From Microcoleus sp. FACHB-68 (lineage in GTDB: Bacteria > Cyanobacteriota > Cyanobacteriia > Cyanobacteriales > Oscillatoriaceae): DNA of 64,000 nt. The notes below the pieces were generated by a model that did not search any database, had not been told where the DNA came from, and saw only the letters and a list, made by a program, of their open reading frames with translations. This document shows, piece by piece, positions 8,898 through 18,588 of the stretch; the stretch's first letter is position 1, and each line of letters begins with the position of its first letter. A program made the position numbers and the translations under genes. The stretch lies in NCBI RefSeq assembly GCF_014695715.1, contig NZ_JACJOT010000005.1, forward strand, positions 60,425 to 124,424. The letters run 5' to 3'.

Positions 8898-11800
8898 ATG
8901 TTTTCGCAAAAACCAGAACCCGTGTTAGATGAAGAACCAGACTCAAACTATCGCTACAAAGTGGGCGGACATTTACCCCTTGATGCCCCGACTTATGTCG
9001 TGCGGCAAGCTGATCGAGACCTTTATGAAGGGTTAAAAGCAGGGGAGTTTTGTTATGTACTGAATTCCCGACAAATGGGGAAAACTAGCTTGCGGGTGCG
9101 AACAATGCACCGGCTGCAAGCGGAAGGCGTTGCCTGTGCGGCGATTGATCTGACGAAAATTGGTAGCCAAGATATCACGCCGCAGCAGTGGTATGCCGGT
9201 TTGATGAGACGCCTGGTGACAAGTTTTCACCTTCAGATTAATTTAAGGTCTTGGTTGCGCGATCGCGAATTTTTGCCGCCGGTGCAGTGCTTAAGTGAGT
9301 TTATTGAACAAGTCTTGCTTGATTCTATCAGTGAACAAATTGTCATTTTTATCGATGAAATTGATAGCATTCTCAGCTTAAATTTCCGAACTTATGACTT
9401 TTTTGCCTTTATTCGTGCCTGTAATGAATATGACCGGCTGACCTTTGCCTTGTTGGGAGTTGCCAGTCCCTCAGATTTAATTAAAGATAAAAACCACACT
9501 CCCTTTAATATTGGTCGCGCTATCGAGTTGCACGGGTTTGGAATTTACGAAGCTCAACCACTCGCTCAAGGTTTTGAAGGAAAAATTAGTGACCCTGAAG
9601 CCGTTTTAGAAGCGGTCTTAAACTGGACCGGCGGCCAACCATTTCTCACCCAAAAGCTTTGCAAACTTATTCTTGAGAATGTAGAAGGTAAATTGATCAA
9701 AAACTCCGAAGCATGGGTAGAAAAAATCGTGCAAACTCGCCTGATTGAGAACTGGGAAGCGCAAGATGAACCCCCGCATCTCAAGACGATTCGCGACCGG
9801 CTGCTCAGAAGTGGAGACCGCACAGAACCGCTCCTAAAACTTTACCAGCAAATTTTACAACGGGGTGAAATTGCCGCTGATCAAAGTCTTGAACAGATGG
9901 AATTGCGGCTTTCTGGGTTAGTCGTCAAAGAGGGCGGAACTCTCAAGGCTTATAACCGCATTTATGGGGCTGTTTTTAACTGGATTTGGCTAAACAAAGC
10001 TCTAGCAATTCTGCAACCTAGCTTTCAGCAACTGGTTGCTAATCAAGAACACAAACTCATGTCGATGCTCAGCGGCATGGAGGGCAAAGATTTTGATGAT
10101 ATTCTTTATGAAATTTTGGGTTCTATTATCCTGAAGCTGGGCGAGTTAATGAGTGTTGACCGCATGGCTATCTTTTTTATTGATAAAGATAAAAATGAAT
10201 TATGGTCAGTGATTGCCAGAACAGCCAGTATAAGTTCTACGAAGATACAAATTTTGGCGAATAATCCGAGTGCCGGTCGAGTCACGATTTACAAACAAGC
10301 TGTTAGCGTTCCTGCTGATTTATCAGAAGATTGGTACTCCGGAGTTGCTCAGGAACAGGATAAGAGAACTGCTTACCACATTTATAATGAATTTACTTCA
10401 CCTTTGTTGAACGAAAAGGAAAATATTTTTGCCTTTGTTCAGTTAGTGAATAAGCTTAAGCAACCGAATAATCCCAACGATTTGTTTGCCGAAAGAATTG
10501 CAGAAACGGGTTTTACAGAAGCAGATAAACAGCAATTTGCTGAATATGTGCCGGCACTGCAACGAATTTTAGAAAGATGCCAGTCTTGTTATAAGTTAAC
10601 TCAAAGATTGCAAGCTTCGGAAGCCCTCACAGAAGCCACTCGCTCTGTTTCTCAAAGTAGTCTAGATTCGGAAGAAATTATCACGCGGGTGATGGAAGCT
10701 GCTAAAAAATTGATGAATGCGGATCGCAGCACGCTTTGGTTGCTAGACTCCGAAAAAGATGAATTGTGGACAAAAATTACCTTTGAAGATGGGACTGTGC
10801 GGGAACTGCGTGTGCGAGTGGGACAAGGATTTGCCGGCAAAGTTGCTGCCACCGGCGAACCTTTAAATATTGCTTTTGATTTGTACAATCATCCTGACTC
10901 AGAAACCGCCCAGCAAACTGATCGAAAAACAGGATACCGCACTTGCAGTTTACTGTGTATGCCGGTTTGGAGTCCTGAAGGTGAATTAGTCGGGGTGACG
11001 CAATTAGTTAATAAACGAAAACCGGGTGAGCATCTTGAATATGATCCCGAAACTTGGCCGGAAGCGCCTGAATGTTTTGAGGATAGTTTTGATGCAAACA
11101 GTCAAAAATATATGCAAATTTTTAACTCTCAAGTGGGAGTTGCTTTGCAAAATGCTAAACAGTTCGCTGCGATGAAACAACAAGCGGAGAATCAACCGCA
11201 AAATGTTGTTAGCCAGACATTAGCGATGCTTAATCAGGTCATGGACGGTCAAGGATTTGATGATATTCTTGACGCAACTTTGCGTTCAATTACTTTAAAA
11301 ATGGGTAAATCTTTAAGTGCGGATCGCACGACAATTTTTCTATTAGATGAAGAACGAAATGAATTTTGGTCAATTATTGCTGAAGCGGAAGGGGATCGGT
11401 CTTTAGAAATTCGGTTGCCGGCAGATAAAGGAATTGTGGGAGAAGTGGCAGCCTGCAAGCAAATCATTAATATTCCCTACGATTTTTATGATGATCCCCG
11501 CTCTACTACTGCCAAAGAACAAGATATTAAAAATGGCTACCGCACTTATACAATGCTGACATTGCCCCTATTAAATGATCAAGGAAATTTAATTGGAGTT
11601 ATTCAGTTAATTAACAAATTAAAGCGTTTTTATAACCGGACGTCACCTTTATCTGAACAAATTGATCCAGAAGGTTTTACTCAATTAGATGAAGAACGAT
11701 TTGCAGAAAATGCTCCCCTGATTCAAATGATTTTGGAAAGCTTCCGCTCTTATCATAAAACGGCGAGAGGGCAGCGGGTGGCGGCGGCACTAATGGCAGC

Positions 11801-12422
11801 AACTCGCTCGGTTTCTCAAAGCAGTTTAGAGCTTGATTCGATCCTCAAGCGGGTGATGGAAGCTGCGAAAGAATTGATGAATGCGGATCGCAGCACGCTT
11901 TGGTTACTGGATCGCGAGACAAATGAGCTATGGACAAGAATTCCTTTTGGAGATGGTTCAATGAAGGAACTGCGAGTGGCTGTGGGACAAGGTTATGCCG
12001 GCAAAGTGGCAGAGATGGGAGTGCCGCTAAATATTCCTTTTGATTTATATGATTACCCGGATTCAGACATGGCGAAGAAAACCGATCGCACAACCGGCTA
12101 CCGCACTTGCAGTTTACTGTGTATGCCGGTTTGGAATCCCGATGGTGAGTTGATTGCTGTTACTCAATTAATCAATAAAATTAAACCGGGTGAGCGTTCA
12201 ACTCACGCGCCGGTTGAGGCGAATGTTGTGCCTGATTATTTCCAGGCAAGTTTTGATCAAAGCGATCAGCAATATTTGCAAATATTTAATAATCAAGTGG
12301 GCGTGATTCTCCAGAATGCTGAGCTTTTAGCAGCAGTCAAACGACAGGAGCAAACACTACGCATTAACCTGAGTGGCGCATCAGATGTTGAGTCACAAGT
12401 TGCCGGCAACCAGTCAGGATAA
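8898..12422 (+). CDS. AAA_35 ATPase fused to four GAF domains
   Basis: This 1174-residue protein begins with an AAA_35 ATPase at residues 20-370. It has Walker A SRQMGKTS (K62), Walker [11 protein letters not shown] (D153-E154) and the [12 protein letters not shown] winged-helix segment. Residues 380-1150 hold four GAF domains, starting near [54 protein letters not shown] and [18 protein letters not shown]. GAFs 2 and 4 are nearly identical, and GAFs 1 and 3 resemble each other, so a two-GAF module was duplicated in tandem. None has the bilin-binding Cys-His motif. The protein looks like a cytosolic STAND sensor, with GAFs for ligand or redox sensing and the ATPase for output or oligomerisation. 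No enzymatic output domain is visible, so partners are likely. Confidence is high on domains and low on role. Confidence 0.85.
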   Translation: MFSQKPEPVLDEEPDSNYRYKVGGHLPLDAPTYVVRQADRDLYEGLKAGEFCYVLNSRQMGKTSLRVRTMHRLQAEGVACAAIDLTKIGSQDITPQQWYAGLMRRLVTSFHLQINLRSWLRDREFLPPVQCLSEFIEQVLLDSISEQIVIFIDEIDSILSLNFRTYDFFAFIRACNEYDRLTFALLGVASPSDLIKDKNHTPFNIGRAIELHGFGIYEAQPLAQGFEGKISDPEAVLEAVLNWTGGQPFLTQKLCKLILENVEGKLIKNSEAWVEKIVQTRLIENWEAQDEPPHLKTIRDRLLRSGDRTEPLLKLYQQILQRGEIAADQSLEQMELRLSGLVVKEGGTLKAYNRIYGAVFNWIWLNKALAILQPSFQQLVANQEHKLMSMLSGMEGKDFDDILYEILGSIILKLGELMSVDRMAIFFIDKDKNELWSVIARTASISSTKIQILANNPSAGRVTIYKQAVSVPADLSEDWYSGVAQEQDKRTAYHIYNEFTSPLLNEKENIFAFVQLVNKLKQPNNPNDLFAERIAETGFTEADKQQFAEYVPALQRILERCQSCYKLTQRLQASEALTEATRSVSQSSLDSEEIITRVMEAAKKLMNADRSTLWLLDSEKDELWTKITFEDGTVRELRVRVGQGFAGKVAATGEPLNIAFDLYNHPDSETAQQTDRKTGYRTCSLLCMPVWSPEGELVGVTQLVNKRKPGEHLEYDPETWPEAPECFEDSFDANSQKYMQIFNSQVGVALQNAKQFAAMKQQAENQPQNVVSQTLAMLNQVMDGQGFDDILDATLRSITLKMGKSLSADRTTIFLLDEERNEFWSIIAEAEGDRSLEIRLPADKGIVGEVAACKQIINIPYDFYDDPRSTTAKEQDIKNGYRTYTMLTLPLLNDQGNLIGVIQLINKLKRFYNRTSPLSEQIDPEGFTQLDEERFAENAPLIQMILESFRSYHKTARGQRVAAALMAATRSVSQSSLELDSILKRVMEAAKELMNADRSTLWLLDRETNELWTRIPFGDGSMKELRVAVGQGYAGKVAEMGVPLNIPFDLYDYPDSDMAKKTDRTTGYRTCSLLCMPVWNPDGELIAVTQLINKIKPGERSTHAPVEANVVPDYFQASFDQSDQQYLQIFNNQVGVILQNAELLAAVKRQEQTLRINLSGASDVESQVAGNQSG

Positions 12423-12590
12423 AAAGCATTCAGAAAAATCAAAACGATAGCTAGAAACTAGAAAAATATTCTGTTAGAAACCCAACACAGCAGCTATTGA
12501 GTGGTAAAGTTGACGCCCCAGCATCCCCAGCTTCTTTCCTCCTTGGAACCAAGCAAGAGAGGGAGGTCGCCTACTATGGCATAAACGATT

Positions 12591-12788
12591 TTAACCAAAG
12601 CTGGGACCCTGTTCTAGACCCCATTGGTGTTTCAGAAGATTCTGATAAGTTGCTTCACGAACCATCATTTGTTCGTAAAGTTTTACCAAAAAGTCCTGAG
12701 CTTGTTGCCGGCTCATTTGCTGAACTTGGCTTTCAAAAGCACGAATACTGAATTGTTGTTCCAAAGATAGGTTAATAGGTTGGCTCAT
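12591..12788 (-). CDS. nblA: Phycobilisome degradation protein NblA
   Basis: The product is 65 residues, the usual NblA length. It reads MSQPINLSLEQQFSIRAFES, then a helical QQMSRQQAQDFLVKLYEQM, and VREATYQNLLKHQWGLEQG, which are the conserved NblA segments. NblA is a small helical dimer that binds phycobiliproteins and brings them to a ClpC-containing protease during nitrogen or sulfur starvation, causing bleaching. The gene stands alone on the minus strand with 534 bases of spacer before the next gene. This fits an individually regulated, starvation-induced promoter, though I could not find a clean NtcA GTA-N8-TAC palindrome by eye. A longer plus-strand frame across the same bases is a shadow. 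Confidence 0.93.
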   Translation of the reverse strand: MSQPINLSLEQQFSIRAFESQVQQMSRQQAQDFLVKLYEQMMVREATYQNLLKHQWGLEQGPSFG

Positions 12789-13322
12789 AACGTCCTCCGA
12801 TTTAAGAAGAAGTAGGATTTTTGACTCTCAAACTCTGGATAGACCAGATCGATGCACTCGTTTTCAGTGATCGCCGCTTGGTTTCAGGATTGCCGGAAAC
12901 AGTCAACTCTCAACTTATATTACAAAAGATAACAATCGTTTGACAAAGGGCACATCCGTCCAAATAGGTAACTTAGGTATGAAGATGCTCAACCTCCCTC
13001 CTAAGGTTCCCCGGCAAAGTAATGTAGTTGTATCAAATTGTAAAGAGTAAAATTGCTCAACCTGAACAAATCTTTAATTATCCCAGCTTATATGTTTAAT
13101 TAGAAATGATGTATCTTCTCCCCTAAATCAGGAAAAAGGTTAACAAAAACATTGATATATAAAAGTTTGAGAGAACTCTTGCCAAAGTCCCTCTTTCAGT
13201 TGTATTAAAGATTATTTATTCGGATTCTGTAATAAATGTCAGACCGGCTTAACAGAAAAAGAAGTTGTGAAGCGTTCTAGGCTGTATCCGCCGGCACTTA
13301 AATTTTTAACCCGTGATCTACC
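12789..13322. promoter_or_regulatory. Long upstream region of nblA
   Basis: These 534 bases separate nblA from the 3' end of the PP2C gene. A purine/pyrimidine box complementary to a ribosome-binding site (CGTCCTCCG in plus orientation, CGGAGGACG on the minus strand) sits just before the nblA start at 12790-12799. The rest is AT-rich and has no ORF, which leaves room for several regulator sites. No NtcA or NblR site could be assigned. Confidence 0.45.
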
Positions 13323-14132
13323 TTAAGTTCGCGTTTCAACCGCCACGATCACCACGGTAATGTTATCGCGTCCCCCTTTATCCTTCGCGGCATTCACCAG
13401 CGTCTTCGCGGCTTGATCACAGGCACGAATAGACTTAAGGTAAGAGCCGATGGCACTGTCAGGAAGTTCTTCAGTCAAGCCATCGCTGCACATCAGCAGG
13501 CGATCACCTGGGTGTACTTCCATCGGCTGAATATCAATCTCTTGCAAATCCTGCCGGCCTAAGCATTGAGATAGAACGTGACGCCAAGGGTGGTTACGGG
13601 CTTGATCCAAAGTAATATGCCCAGCTTTCACCGCGCGCGAGATCCACGTATGATCTTCCGTAATTTGCTCTAGCTTGGCACCGCGCAGCCGGTAGAGGCG
13701 CGAATCCCCCACATGAGCCACCCAACTTTTCGGCGACTGGGTGCCGGCAGTTTGTGACGCTTCCTCTCTAAAAATCGCCACCACTGCAGTTGTCCCCATA
13801 TCTGAGCGTTCTGGATGATTGCGCTGATCTACCAAAATTGCTTGATTGGCTTTAAGAAAAGCTTCCTCTAACAGAGCATTTGAAGACTGAGGCGAATCCC
13901 AATGCTCAATCAGATAATTCTGAATCACCTGAGTCGCAATTTGACTCGCCTCCTGACCCCCTGCATGACCGCCCATCCCGTCCGCCACGATAAAAAATCG
14001 TCCGCTGGGATCGATGTAGTAGGCATCTTGATTAACAGAGCGAAGCAGTCCCTGGTCTGTAAGGCCGGCAAAGTAGCGTTTCATGAATTCAGTATTAAGC
14101 AATAAGTGCTGGTTGCTGAGTGTTGAGTCCAC
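13323..14132 (-). CDS. PP2C-type serine/threonine protein phosphatase (PphA-like)
   Basis: A single-domain PPM phosphatase with the expected metal-site motifs in order: AGLTDQGLLRSVNQDAYY, FIVADGMGGHAGG (catalytic Asp with GMGGH), DMGTTAVVAIF, WVAHVGDSRLYRLR, RLLMCSDGLTEELPD and GGRDNITVVIV. It dephosphorylates Ser/Thr-phosphoproteins using Mn/Mg. The sequence closely resembles the cyanobacterial PphA group, best known for acting on PII in Synechocystis. That substrate is an inference here. The long frame starts at ATG 14132, and ATG 14084 (MKRYFAGLTDQG) is an equally good start with a more family-like N-terminus. It lies on the same strand as, and 2.5 kb downstream of, an unusual Ser/Thr kinase, with a UbiB-type kinase between. 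Confidence 0.9.
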   Translation of the reverse strand: MDSTLSNQHLLLNTEFMKRYFAGLTDQGLLRSVNQDAYYIDPSGRFFIVADGMGGHAGGQEASQIATQVIQNYLIEHWDSPQSSNALLEEAFLKANQAILVDQRNHPERSDMGTTAVVAIFREEASQTAGTQSPKSWVAHVGDSRLYRLRGAKLEQITEDHTWISRAVKAGHITLDQARNHPWRHVLSQCLGRQDLQEIDIQPMEVHPGDRLLMCSDGLTEELPDSAIGSYLKSIRACDQAAKTLVNAAKDKGGRDNITVVIVAVETRT

Positions 14133-14266
14133 AGTCCCCTGAGTGAATCAGACTAACCGAGTGATTAAGCCTTCACTTAAATACTTGTGCGGGCAGTCTG
14201 TGAAGAAATCACAGGCTGTGCTAACGCTTACTGCCCCATTTTCACTCAGCCAGAGTTCAGAGCGCG

Positions 14267-16072
14267 TCAAGACATCCGATCAAATCGGTCAACCCGCATC
14301 AGGAGTCGAATCAAAGTCACAGCTAGCACGGTTGCAACCAGAGCCACAACCAGCGCCAACCAGACATAATTATTCACTAATAAAATCGTAGCCGACAAGG
14401 TGAAAGCACCGATCAGCAACGCATAGTTCGTTGCCAAATGCATACTGCTCAGCCGGCGGATGGCCCGGTCTGTTTCAGTTGAGCGGACGCGAATGCGGAG
14501 ATCCCCCCGCTCTAGCTTTTCAATCGTATCGTCAATTCGACCCGGCAAACCCAAGGCCGTGCTACTCACCTGAGCTGCTTGACGCCCCAGTTCATCGAGA
14601 AAGCTACTGCGATCTGAGGAATTGCCATTCGTCATAATTTGCATTGCAAAAGGCTTTGCAACCTCCATAAAATTAAAATCTGGGTCAAGTCCCTTCCCCA
14701 CCCCCTCTAAAGTGGAAAAAGCCCGCATCACAAAGGTAAAGGTAGCCGGAAAGCGGAAAGGCTGATCGTAGGCAATCTCGTACAAATCATCAGTAATGTC
14801 TGCCACCGACTGATTTTCAAAGGGCTGATCCATAAAGTGATCCAGCATATACTGGATCGACCGGCGCACCGGACCCATGTCATCCATCGGGGATAAAGCT
14901 TCCAGTTCTATCAAAGAAGTCACAACTTTATTGGCATTTTTTTGGGCAATGCCAAAAAACAGCTGCATCATCTTTTCCCGGACATCATTTTTGACCCGGC
15001 CCATCATGCCAAAATCATAAAAGATCAACGAGCCGTCCGGGTTAACCGCAATATTGCCCGGATGGGGGTCAGCATGAAAGAAGCCATCAGTGAGGAGTTG
15101 ATGCAAGTATGCTTTAGCACCGAGATTTGCCAATTCCTTGCGATCTAAACCGGCAGCCTCCAGCGCTTCGTAGTGACTGATCTTAATCCCTGGCATATAT
15201 TCCAGAGTCAGAACCCTAGGCGAAGTGTAGCGCCAATAGACACGCGGCACCTGCACCCAGTTCTCATCGCGGAAGTTGCGCCGAAAAGTATCCGCGTTGC
15301 GCCCTTCGCTGAGATAATCGATTTCCTCATAGAGAATCTTGCAGCACTCGTCATAGATTCCCATCCAATCCTTACCTCTGCCCCAGTCTGGATGGTTTTG
15401 AAAGTAACGAGCAATTCCCTTAGCGATATCTAAATCGATTCCGAACAGCCGGCGTAGTCCAGCGCGTTGCACCTTAACCACAACCTCTTCCCCGGAGTGC
15501 AAGTACGCCTTGTGTACCTGTCCCAGACTTGCGGCTGCCAAAGGAACCGGGTCAAAAGTTTTGAAGAGCGTCGCTATTGGCTTCCCTAAGTCTTGCTCAA
15601 TAATTCGCTCCACCTTCTCATAACTAAAAGCCGGCACCTTATCTTGCAGCTTAGTGAGTTCTTCAACATACTCACCGGGAATAATATCGGCACGCGTCGA
15701 AAATAACTGTCCCAGCTTGATAAAAGTTGGCCCCAACTCCAAGAGCGACTCGCGAATCCAGATAGCTTGGGCGCGGCGTCTGGCAATCCGTTTAGGTTCC
15801 GTCATGCCACCTGGATAACTCCAAGCTTTGCTATCGCGCCACAAAGTGAACATAAACAACAGAAAAAACGTCCAGATTTCGACAAAGCGCCGTTTGTGGG
15901 AGTAATCTTCGCGGCTCCAGCGGTAAGCTTTATCCTTGTTAGCCTTGCCCAAAACTGGAGGCCAAGCTATTCCCTGGGTAGAGGTGGCACGAACACCGGC
16001 GGAATGCGCTGGCAATGCGGAGCGCTTCTGGTGCTGTTTAGGGGTGACAGGATCATCAGGGAGAACAGACAC
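14267..16072 (-). CDS. ABC1/AarF/UbiB family atypical kinase
   Basis: This 601-residue protein carries the UbiB signatures: ELGPTFIKLGQLFSTRADIIP (KxGQ motif), the A-rich loop AAASLGQVHKA, the ion-pair lysine in VVVKVQRAG, HADPHPGNIAV as catalytic loop and IFYDFGMMGRV as DFG equivalent. Two transmembrane helices close the protein (ALLIGAFTLSATILLV and LALVVALVATVLAVTLI). Known members work in quinone or isoprenoid-lipid metabolism or regulate tocopherol and plastid lipids. Cyanobacteria keep several paralogues of unclear substrate. It acts at the membrane, probably as an ATPase rather than a protein kinase. A basic, proline-rich N-terminal 90 residues is longer than in proteobacterial UbiB. 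It is the middle gene of a minus-strand run containing DUF6825, a Ser/Thr kinase and PP2C. Confidence 0.88.
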   Translation of the reverse strand: MSVLPDDPVTPKQHQKRSALPAHSAGVRATSTQGIAWPPVLGKANKDKAYRWSREDYSHKRRFVEIWTFFLLFMFTLWRDSKAWSYPGGMTEPKRIARRRAQAIWIRESLLELGPTFIKLGQLFSTRADIIPGEYVEELTKLQDKVPAFSYEKVERIIEQDLGKPIATLFKTFDPVPLAAASLGQVHKAYLHSGEEVVVKVQRAGLRRLFGIDLDIAKGIARYFQNHPDWGRGKDWMGIYDECCKILYEEIDYLSEGRNADTFRRNFRDENWVQVPRVYWRYTSPRVLTLEYMPGIKISHYEALEAAGLDRKELANLGAKAYLHQLLTDGFFHADPHPGNIAVNPDGSLIFYDFGMMGRVKNDVREKMMQLFFGIAQKNANKVVTSLIELEALSPMDDMGPVRRSIQYMLDHFMDQPFENQSVADITDDLYEIAYDQPFRFPATFTFVMRAFSTLEGVGKGLDPDFNFMEVAKPFAMQIMTNGNSSDRSSFLDELGRQAAQVSSTALGLPGRIDDTIEKLERGDLRIRVRSTETDRAIRRLSSMHLATNYALLIGAFTLSATILLVNNYVWLALVVALVATVLAVTLIRLLMRVDRFDRMS

Positions 16073-16165
16073 TAGGCTTCCTAACTTGTGGTTTCAGGTA
16101 ATTGATAGTCTCAAGTCGCAAAGTCACAGAGTCCTGAGTCAACCGTTGTACTCAGCACTCTGTCT

Positions 16166-16495
16166 TTAAAGAGAGCCGGTGCGATAGCGCTGCAACTGGA
16201 CACGCAATTGAGCGATTTCTGCTCGCAGCTCATCAATGGTTGCTTGCAAATCAAGAGAAGCTGAACTGTACCGGCTCGTCGTGGAACCAGACGTGCCTTG
16301 CGTGGGAACCGCTGCCGTTGCTTGATTGGCTCGCTCCATGACTGCGATCGTGAACTGGCGCAAGCGCTCGCGTTGCTCAGCATCGAATTTACCGAGTTCA
16401 CTAAACGCGTTGGTTACGGATTTCTCCAGCTCTTCGTTGAGAGCTTCAGCCACGGCTCTGCCGACAAAAAAAGCATGGATTAATGGATCACTCAT
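16166..16495 (-). CDS. DUF6825 family thylakoid-associated protein
   Basis: A 109-residue protein starting MSDPLIHAFFVGRAVAEAL, with amphipathic helices (SVTNAFSELGKFDAEQRER) and a C-terminal coiled coil (IDELRAEIAQLRVQLQRY) after a Ser/Thr-rich hinge. This combination is the cyanobacterial and plastid DUF6825 family, whose Synechocystis member was reported with thylakoid membranes. No enzymatic motif is present, so a structural or assembly role is likely. It sits 93 bases upstream of the UbiB-type gene on the same strand and could be co-transcribed, which would fit a membrane-lipid or thylakoid context. Confidence 0.75.
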   Translation of the reverse strand: MSDPLIHAFFVGRAVAEALNEELEKSVTNAFSELGKFDAEQRERLRQFTIAVMERANQATAAVPTQGTSGSTTSRYSSASLDLQATIDELRAEIAQLRVQLQRYRTGSL

Positions 16496-16649
16496 AAAAA
16501 AATCTCTGTGCCTATCCGCACAAATTATAACCTGCTGGCTGAGGCGCTGTCTGAATCTAGATCAAAGCAAGTGGGGGAGGAGGAAACCCTTTGGCCCTAG
16601 ATTCAGGCTTGAGGCGCTGACAAATTTCTGACCCTGGAGGGATGGTTAG

Positions 16650-17921
16650 TCAGGATTGGCGTAGGGGAATGGCAGCGCCAGCCTCTGAGGGTGAGGTACT
16701 AGCTGGGGAAACCGAGCTAGGTGGAGCGGCCCATTCTGGTTCTTCTTCAAGCTCTGAAGCGTCTTGTGCCGGCGAGAAATCCACCGCTTCTTCTTGGGTG
16801 TGAGCGGAAAAACTTTTCTTACCGAGGGCGTATGGAGATAAACCCTGCGTGTCTGTCCCCGGCCAGTCTTTGAGCGGGGGAAAGGACTGTTCAGGATTAA
16901 AGAGACCAGATCCCACCTTGCCGGCATTGCCAAAGCGAAGTGACAACCCAAAGCCGGCACCGGCTAGCCCAGCAAGCACGGCAGTTAGGATAAAACTGAG
17001 TCTAACAAAGCGTTTATTGGATGAGTGCCGATCTGAAGTTTTGGGGGTTGTTACCGTTGCCGGTTCTTCGAGTTCCTCGCTGCTGTCCCCTTGAACTTCT
17101 GGGTTTGCCGGCTCTATCTCGTTCATGTGTTTCCCTGCCGGTAAAAATGACAGCCAGGTTTCGACTGTTTGTGGACGCCGGCTCACCTCTGTTTCCAAAC
17201 CGCAGCGAATCGCCTCAAGAACGGCCAGACTGAGGTTGGGTTTACCGGGTTGCCCATCTGTGGACAGAATACCCTCGCCCAATTGTGCTGCCACCGGCGG
17301 TTGGCCGGTTAGCAAGCCGTAGAGGGTGGCCGCGAGTCCATAAATATCGGTGGTTGGGGTATGCCGCAATTGAGCAAAGTCTCGCTCAGCCGGCCCATAG
17401 CCGGTCGCAAAAAAGCCGGCACTCAGCTCATTGGCAATACTAAAGTCAGTCACCACCACACAATTGCTGCCCTCTAAGCGAATCAGGTTTTGGGGCTTGA
17501 TGTCCCCATGCACTAAACCATGTTCATGAAGGACGCCCACTGCTGAGCCAATCTGACGGATATAGTCAAGTGCTTGCTCTTGTGGCACCGGCTGGCTGAA
17601 CTGTATGAGTTCTGCTAAAGTCTGGCCTGGAATATATTCCATGACCATATAAAACAACCCAGCTTGTTTGAAACAATCGAAAACTCTGACGATGTTCGGG
17701 TGCTGGCACTTTTGCAGGCGACGCGCGAGGCTTTGAAATTGCTTCTGCAACTGCTCAAAGTTCGCTTGATGGCGCAGGCTCTCGTTGAGGGTTTTAATCG
17801 CTACAGGTAAGTTTAAATCGGTCTGGGTGGCCCGATAGGTGATGCCTACCGCACCTTCGCCCAAAGTCGCGTTGATGACATATTGGCCATTTTGAAGGAC
17901 TGTGCCAGCTGTTAAGTTCAT
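16650..17921 (-). CDS. Membrane-anchored Hanks-type serine/threonine protein kinase with HGD and DFS motifs
   Basis: This 423-residue protein has an N-terminal kinase domain (residues 12-265). The glycine loop is LGEGAVGITYRA and the ATP lysine is K43 in VAIKTL. The catalytic loop is HGDIKPQN (D140, N145), and the magnesium loop is TDFS (D159) where most kinases have DFG. Arg before the catalytic Asp is replaced by Gly, so it is a non-RD kinase that should not need activation-loop phosphorylation. A polar linker, one transmembrane helix (307-329) and a Pro/Glu-rich tail of about 95 residues follow, which would lie outside the cytoplasm. The catalytic residues are kept, so it is probably active. 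The nearby PP2C phosphatase could be its antagonist, which is an inference from gene order. Confidence 0.87.
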   Translation of the reverse strand: MNLTAGTVLQNGQYVINATLGEGAVGITYRATQTDLNLPVAIKTLNESLRHQANFEQLQKQFQSLARRLQKCQHPNIVRVFDCFKQAGLFYMVMEYIPGQTLAELIQFSQPVPQEQALDYIRQIGSAVGVLHEHGLVHGDIKPQNLIRLEGSNCVVVTDFSIANELSAGFFATGYGPAERDFAQLRHTPTTDIYGLAATLYGLLTGQPPVAAQLGEGILSTDGQPGKPNLSLAVLEAIRCGLETEVSRRPQTVETWLSFLPAGKHMNEIEPANPEVQGDSSEELEEPATVTTPKTSDRHSSNKRFVRLSFILTAVLAGLAGAGFGLSLRFGNAGKVGSGLFNPEQSFPPLKDWPGTDTQGLSPYALGKKSFSAHTQEEAVDFSPAQDASELEEEPEWAAPPSSVSPASTSPSEAGAAIPLRQS

Positions 17922-18588
17922 AGGTATTTGCGCTGCCAGTTTTTCAACTTATGCTAACCCTTTGCGCGGCTTCTGCCTTGAAAACCTCCCTCGAAAAAGG
18001 TGGTTGCGCTTTCGGACACGCTACAAAGGATGGTCTACAGAGTCTTGCACAAAAAGTATTAGAAACATCAAATTTACTGTTTGACAATCATCAATAAATA
18101 TGCATATAGCCATACTTAATTTTCCAGTAGCGGCCATCAACGAGGGAATTATAAGAATAACAACTACTTGCTATTTGCAAAAGACGTGCTGGATTTTTTA
18201 TTCTTCAATGCATCTCACGTTGTTAAAATTTGCCCAAAAAGAATAAGAATCAGAGTTTTAAACTTTTTTGTTCAAATTTAAAACTAATAAAATTCTAAAA
18301 ATTTAACAGTATTTAATACTTTTTATATGTTTTGTATAGATCATGAGATAAAAATCCCTATTTTTTATAAAAAATGAACTTTTAGAGATTCCAAACAATA
18401 GAGATTTGCTATACATTTTGTTTAAAAATTTTACTTGCAACTCTCAATAAGCTGATTTCCCCGAAAGTCGAATTCTAGCTTTTTGGTAATCAGTAAATTT
18501 CACAGAGCTAGCGTGAGAAAAAGCCAATAAAAAACGACAAGTGACGAGAAGAATGACTTGTCACTTGCCACTTGAACGCCTAAACCGG
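17922..18588. other. AT-rich intergenic region, 667 bases
   Basis: From about 18050 to 18480 the sequence is strongly AT-rich with no open frame of note. A terminator-like hairpin at 18528-18567 closes the neighbouring minus-strand gene. I see no RNA gene and no repeat with a clear unit. Confidence 0.4.
18528..18567 (-). terminator. Rho-independent terminator of the 18589-19035 gene
   Basis: CAAGTGAC (18538-18545) pairs with GTCACTTG (18560-18567). Read on the minus strand the stem is followed by CGTTTTTTATT, a good uridine tract. Confidence 0.65.

Noticed and set aside
10652..10888. Minus-strand ORF over the second GAF domain
   Set aside because: A shadow of the AAA_35-GAF4 gene, with Ser/Arg-rich translation.
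12497..12751. 84-codon plus ORF over nblA
   Set aside because: It lies opposite a clear NblA and has no family features.
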